From Clostridia bacterium (GTDB lineage Bacteria > Bacillota_A > Clostridia > Oscillospirales > CAG-272): a DNA stretch of 7,966 bases. The stretch is taken from NCBI GenBank assembly GCA_017500625.1, contig JAFVYX010000085.1, positions 1-7,966 of the forward strand, in the 5' to 3' direction. The position numbers were made by a program, and so were the translations under genes. Every line of letters starts with the position of its first letter. Positions within the stretch are counted from its first letter, which is position 1. This document shows positions 5,692-7,966 of this stretch, in pieces. The notes beneath the pieces are model-generated. The model searched no databases, was not told the DNA's origin, and worked only from the letters and a program-made list of their open reading frames with translations.

Positions 5692-6450
5692 TTATTTTAC
5701 ACTTACCCGACAGGAGTCGAAGTACGTGGTCTTGACGTCGGGGAATTGCTCGGGAAGCCATGCGGCCAGGTGGCGCATAAGGGGCGCCTCGGTATAGAAG
5801 TGCCCGGCCTCGATGAGATTGATGCCAAGCTCCTCGGCCTCGTTCACCGTCTCGTAGGAGAGGCGGCCCGAAAGCAGGGTGTCCGCCCCTGCGGCGATGG
5901 CCGCGGAGATCTCGTCCTTTCCGCTGCCGCCGACCAGCGCCACGCGAAGGACGGGGCGATGGGCGTCACCGACAAGGAGGAGGGGGGACCCGAGCGAAGA
6001 ACGCACCGCGGCGCAGAAGCCGTCAAGCGGCGTCGGCGAGGCGAGGGAGGCGATGCGGCCGAGGCCGTCGCCAAAGGGAGTGGCGTCCGCAAGGCCGAGA
6101 GATGCTGCCAGAAGGTCGTTGACACCGCCCTCGGCGGCATCGGCGCGGGTATGGAACGAAAGCACCGAGAGCCCTGCCGAAAGCGCAAGGATCGCGCGAC
6201 GCCCCGTGGGGGTATCGGGGGTGACCGAGGAGAGCGGGCGGAAGATCATCGGGTGGTGCGAGAGGACGACGTCAGCGCCGATCGAGCGCGCCGCCTCAAG
6301 CGCCTCCTGCGTTGCGTCCAGGGTGCAGAGCACGTGGCGAACGGGGGCCTCGGGATCGGGGGAGAGCATCAGCCCGTCGTTATCCCACTCGGCAGAGAGG
6401 GTGGCGGGAAAGCGGCGGCAAAGCGCCGCATACAGCTCGCGTACCGTCAT
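5692..6450 (-). CDS. NIF3-like (DUF34) dinuclear metal-centre protein
   Basis: This is the NIF3/YqfO/YbgI family, a widely conserved hexameric toroid with a two-metal site. Its biochemical role is unsettled, although a cyclohydrolase-like or metal-handling role has been proposed. The 252 residues match the short form without the PII-like insert of Bacillus YqfO. Visible motifs: WDNDGLML (22-29), the ligand pair in LSHHPMIFRPL (His65-His66), FHTRADAAEGGVND (His100, Asp104) and AGHFYTEAPL (His217, Glu221), so the metal site appears complete. The usual TG-D/E motif reads SGRLSYET (194-201), with Arg in place of the acidic residue. The ATG overlaps the trmK stop by 4 nt (ATGA), indicating translational coupling; the only purine-rich sequence before it is weak. 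The trmK-nif3 pairing is a conserved Gram-positive arrangement. Confidence 0.93.
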   Translation of the reverse strand: MTVRELYAALCRRFPATLSAEWDNDGLMLSPDPEAPVRHVLCTLDATQEALEAARSIGADVVLSHHPMIFRPLSSVTPDTPTGRRAILALSAGLSVLSFHTRADAAEGGVNDLLAASLGLADATPFGDGLGRIASLASPTPLDGFCAAVRSSLGSPLLLVGDAHRPVLRVALVGGSGKDEISAAIAAGADTLLSGRLSYETVNEAEELGINLIEAGHFYTEAPLMRHLAAWLPEQFPDVKTTYFDSCRVSVK

Positions 6451-7142
6451 ACTGTTTTCTCTCTTTCTGCCGCGATCGCGGCGAGCAGCTCCTCCTCCTC
6501 GGCGGTGGGGGCACCGCCCAGGCGCTTGCCCGAAAGGCGGGCGCGGGCGTCCCTCTCGCGGTGAGAAAGAAGGGTCAAAAAGGCCTCGGTATCCCTGCCG
6601 TCACGCGCGGTAAAGAGGCCAAGCTCGGCCTCGGCGGCGGTGATGGCGTAGGGGGTGCCCGTGTACTCGGCCGCAAAGCAGGAATAGGTCTTCCCTGCCG
6701 CGGTGGCGTACCGCTCGGCAACGATCGCGAAGCCCTCGGCAGCCAGATAGCGACGGAGCGTTGCCGCGTGCGTCATCGGCTGAAGAATGAGGCGCACGCG
6801 GGCGTCACGCACGAAGGGCGCGGCTGAGAGGATCGAAACGATCATCTCGCCCCCCATACCGCAGATCGCCACGTCGGTGAGGGCCAGATCCTCCATACCC
6901 GTAAGGCCGTCGGCAAGGAGGAGGGCGACCTCACCCTCGCGCCCCTCGGCACGGACGTTGGCACGGGCACGCTCGAGGGGCCCCTCCGCGATATCGGCGG
7001 CCACGGCGTAAGTGATCCGCCCCTCCGTAAGCAGCCAAAGGGGCAGATAGGCGTGGTCGGTCCCCACGTCGGCAAAGCGGGCGCCCTCACGCACGAGGGA
7101 GGCCGCCGCCGCGAGGCGAGGATCGAGGGGCTTTTTATTCAC
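6447..7142 (-). CDS. trmK: tRNA (adenine(22)-N1)-methyltransferase (TrmK)
   Basis: TrmK methylates N1 of adenine 22 in the D-loop region of bacterial tRNAs, using SAM. The 231 residues show motif I as ADVGTDHAYLPL (24-35), an acidic motif II in VAADIAEGPLERA (47-59), LLADGLTGM (75-83), the diagnostic AICGMGGEM (92-100) and LILQPMTHAATLRRYL (118-133). After these comes a charged C-terminal tail (about 190-231) that fits the coiled-coil seen in the family. The start is GTG at 7142, overlapping the stop of the DUF1858 gene by 8 nt. No clear ribosome binding site precedes it, so initiation probably depends on ribosomes finishing the upstream gene. No better start exists, because the next GTG (codon 17) would remove conserved N-terminal sequence. 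It is coupled in turn to nif3 by ATGA. Confidence 0.94.
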   Translation of the reverse strand: MNKKPLDPRLAAAASLVREGARFADVGTDHAYLPLWLLTEGRITYAVAADIAEGPLERARANVRAEGREGEVALLLADGLTGMEDLALTDVAICGMGGEMIVSILSAAPFVRDARVRLILQPMTHAATLRRYLAAEGFAIVAERYATAAGKTYSCFAAEYTGTPYAITAAEAELGLFTARDGRDTEAFLTLLSHRERDARARLSGKRLGGAPTAEEEELLAAIAAEREKTV

Positions 7143-7332
7143 CGAAAAACTTGTTCAGCTTGGCGATCAGCTCATCGGCATCGGCACCGTGAACGGCGCA
7201 GGCCTCGGCCACGGTCTCCATGCGCGAAACGGGGCACTCGAAGCAGTGCATGCCCACCGCCATGAAAAAGGGCTTGGTGTCGGCGCTGGCGTCCAGAATA
7301 TCGCCGATGATGGTATCCTTCGTAACTTTCAT
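7135..7332 (-). CDS. DUF1858 domain-containing small protein
   Basis: The 65-residue protein consists of one DUF1858 domain: TKDTIIGDILDASADTKPFF (4-23), then the hallmark GMHCFECPVSRMET (27-40) and the closing AxAVHGxDxDELxxxLN pattern (44-60). This domain is found alone in many anaerobes and fused to hybrid-cluster or other redox proteins; its function is unknown. Cys30, Cys33 and Cys45 are the possible metal or redox residues (CxxC plus one). I choose ATG at 7332, which has GGAGG 5 nt upstream. An in-frame TTG at 7344 contains part of that ribosome binding site and is not a plausible start. It is the first gene after the promoter at 7371-7398 and is joined to trmK by an 8-nt overlap. Confidence 0.88.
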   Translation of the reverse strand: MKVTKDTIIGDILDASADTKPFFMAVGMHCFECPVSRMETVAEACAVHGADADELIAKLNKFFGE

Positions 7333-7337
7333 AACAA

Positions 7338-7342
7338 CCTCC
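7338..7342 (-). promoter_or_regulatory. Ribosome binding site fixing the DUF1858 gene start
   Basis: On the - strand GGAGG with a 5-nt spacer precedes the ATG at 7332-7330. It overlaps the alternative in-frame TTG at 7344, which can therefore be dismissed. Confidence 0.9.
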
Positions 7343-7370
7343 AAGGTATATAATAGATATTCATTATACT

Positions 7371-7398
7371 ATTGTACCACGGTTTTCTGAAAAGTCAA
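7371..7398 (-). promoter_or_regulatory. Sigma-A promoter of the DUF1858-trmK-nif3-tyrS-egsA operon
   Basis: On the - strand there is a -35 TTGACT (7398-7393), a 16-nt spacer and a -10 TACAAT (7376-7371), preceded by TGG (extended -10). A/T-rich sequence upstream of the -35 (AAAATTATTTTTTTC) could act as an UP element. The expected RNA start is near 7364, giving a leader of about 32 nt. An inverted repeat TATAAT-N8-ATTATA (7349-7368) covers the start point and is a possible but weak operator candidate. Confidence 0.85.
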
Positions 7399-7421
7399 GA
7401 AAAAAATAATTTTCCCCGTAC

Positions 7422-7451
7422 TTTACAAACCGAGGAAGTTTGTGGTATACT
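7422..7451 (+). promoter_or_regulatory. Sigma-A promoter of prfB
   Basis: There is a -35 TTTACA (7422-7427), an 18-nt spacer and a -10 TATACT (7446-7451) with TGG just upstream (extended -10). The RNA start should be near 7458, some 46 nt before the GTG start of prfB. It lies back to back with the operon promoter on the other strand, the two -35 boxes being about 25 bp apart. Confidence 0.82.
7425..7443. promoter_or_regulatory. Perfect inverted repeat inside the prfB promoter (candidate operator)
   Basis: ACAAAC (7425-7430) and GTTTGT (7438-7443) are separated by 7 nt. The repeat covers the end of the -35 box and most of the spacer, where a bound repressor would block the polymerase. No regulator gene is visible here, so the role is inference from position and symmetry only. 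Confidence 0.4.
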
Positions 7452-7503
7452 AAAGAGAGAAAAATTCCTACACCGTGGGATAACGCAATACGGAGGACTT
7501 ACC

Positions 7504-7966
7504 GTGATAGTAGCCCTGGAAGAAGCCAAGCGGCGCCTCATCGAGATCGAGGACACCGTCAAGGATCTGCGCCACGCGATCCGCTATGACGATCTTACGA
7601 GAAAGGTGGAGGAGCTGGAGGCCAGCACGATGGCGGACGATTTTTGGAGCAACGCCGACAAAAGCTCCAAGGTCCTGCAATCGATCAAGCAGATGAAGGA
7701 CAAATGCGCCGCCTACGACAAGCTCTGCTCCTCGCTCGAGGACGCGCTGACCTTGGCCGAGATGGCGATCGAGGAAAACGACGAGGGTTCGGTCGAGGAG
7801 GTCGAGCGTGAGCTCCGCTTTGTGGAGAGCGAGACCGAGCGCCAGCGCCTTGAGACTCTCCTGACGGGCGAGTACGACCGCAACAACGCCATCGTCTCCT
7901 TCCACCCCGGTGCCGGCGGCACCGAGGCGCAGGACTGGGCGCAGATGCTGTACCGCATGTACACCC
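7504..7966 (+). CDS. prfB: Peptide chain release factor 2 (RF2), 5' part (3' end outside window)
   Basis: RF2 reads UGA and UAA stop codons and triggers peptide release. The visible 154 residues begin at GTG (7504) with GGAGG 7 nt upstream. They hold the helical N-terminal domain 1: heptad-like charged helices, MADDFW at 43-48 and an acidic helix around 86-112. The RF2-specific entry to domain 2, FHPGAGGTEAQDWAQMLYRMYT (133-154), follows; RF1 has a different wording there. The codon-recognition SPF tripeptide and the GGQ catalytic loop lie beyond the window. The frame is continuous. The usual autoregulatory +1 frameshift (SD-like AGGGGG, then CTT TGA C) is absent: the matching segment LRHAIRY (residues 22-28, 7567-7587) reads straight through with CGC codons in place of the SD-like purines. 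prfB often follows secA; here it has its own promoter and is divergent from the DUF1858 operon. Confidence 0.95.
   Translation, partial: MIVALEEAKRRLIEIEDTVKDLRHAIRYDDLTRKVEELEASTMADDFWSNADKSSKVLQSIKQMKDKCAAYDKLCSSLEDALTLAEMAIEENDEGSVEEVERELRFVESETERQRLETLLTGEYDRNNAIVSFHPGAGGTEAQDWAQMLYRMYT

Overview
The window reads as chromosomal housekeeping DNA from a GC-rich member of the Firmicutes, most likely class Clostridia. The evidence is Gram-positive-type gene content and order (trmK followed by nif3), strong GGAGG-type ribosome binding sites, sigma-A-like promoters that stand out as AT-rich islands, U-tailed hairpin terminators, and a DUF1858 protein of the kind common in clostridia. No species is named because nothing here fixes one.

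Layout, left to right. (1) 1-533, + strand: the 3' part of an RlmA-type 23S rRNA guanine-N1 methyltransferase, closed by a perfect hairpin terminator. (2) About 571-960: no gene, but three copies of a palindromic repeat of about 100 bp. Each copy holds a 37-nt hairpin whose outer stem differs in sequence between copies yet stays paired. A second copy of the last codons of queA is embedded between them. (3) 959-2032, - strand: queA (queuosine biosynthesis), alone under a clear sigma-A promoter and probably starting at GTG. (4) 2122-3015, + strand: dapA (lysine/diaminopimelate pathway), divergent from queA. Its stop codon abuts a symmetric terminator shared with the convergent operon on the right. 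(5) 7332 down to 3096, - strand: a compact five-gene run DUF1858 - trmK - nif3 - tyrS - egsA. The first three genes overlap (8 nt and 4 nt), tyrS follows after 54 nt and egsA after a 67-nt gap containing a hairpin. (6) 7504 to the right edge, + strand: the 5' part of prfB (peptide chain release factor 2), divergent from the DUF1858 operon. The two promoters lie back to back and both carry an extended -10 of the form TGGTAnAnT.

Functionally the window is dominated by translation: rRNA methylation (RlmA), tRNA modification (QueA, TrmK), tRNA charging (TyrRS) and termination (RF2). Added to these are one amino-acid/cell-wall enzyme (DapA) and one polar-lipid-type dehydrogenase that makes sn-glycerol-1-phosphate. 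I see no mobile-element genes, CRISPR, phage, toxin-antitoxin or defence genes. The most unusual content is the structured repeat cluster at the 3' end of queA. Lesser points are the absence of the programmed frameshift in prfB and the G1P dehydrogenase carrying a Cys/His-rich N-terminus.
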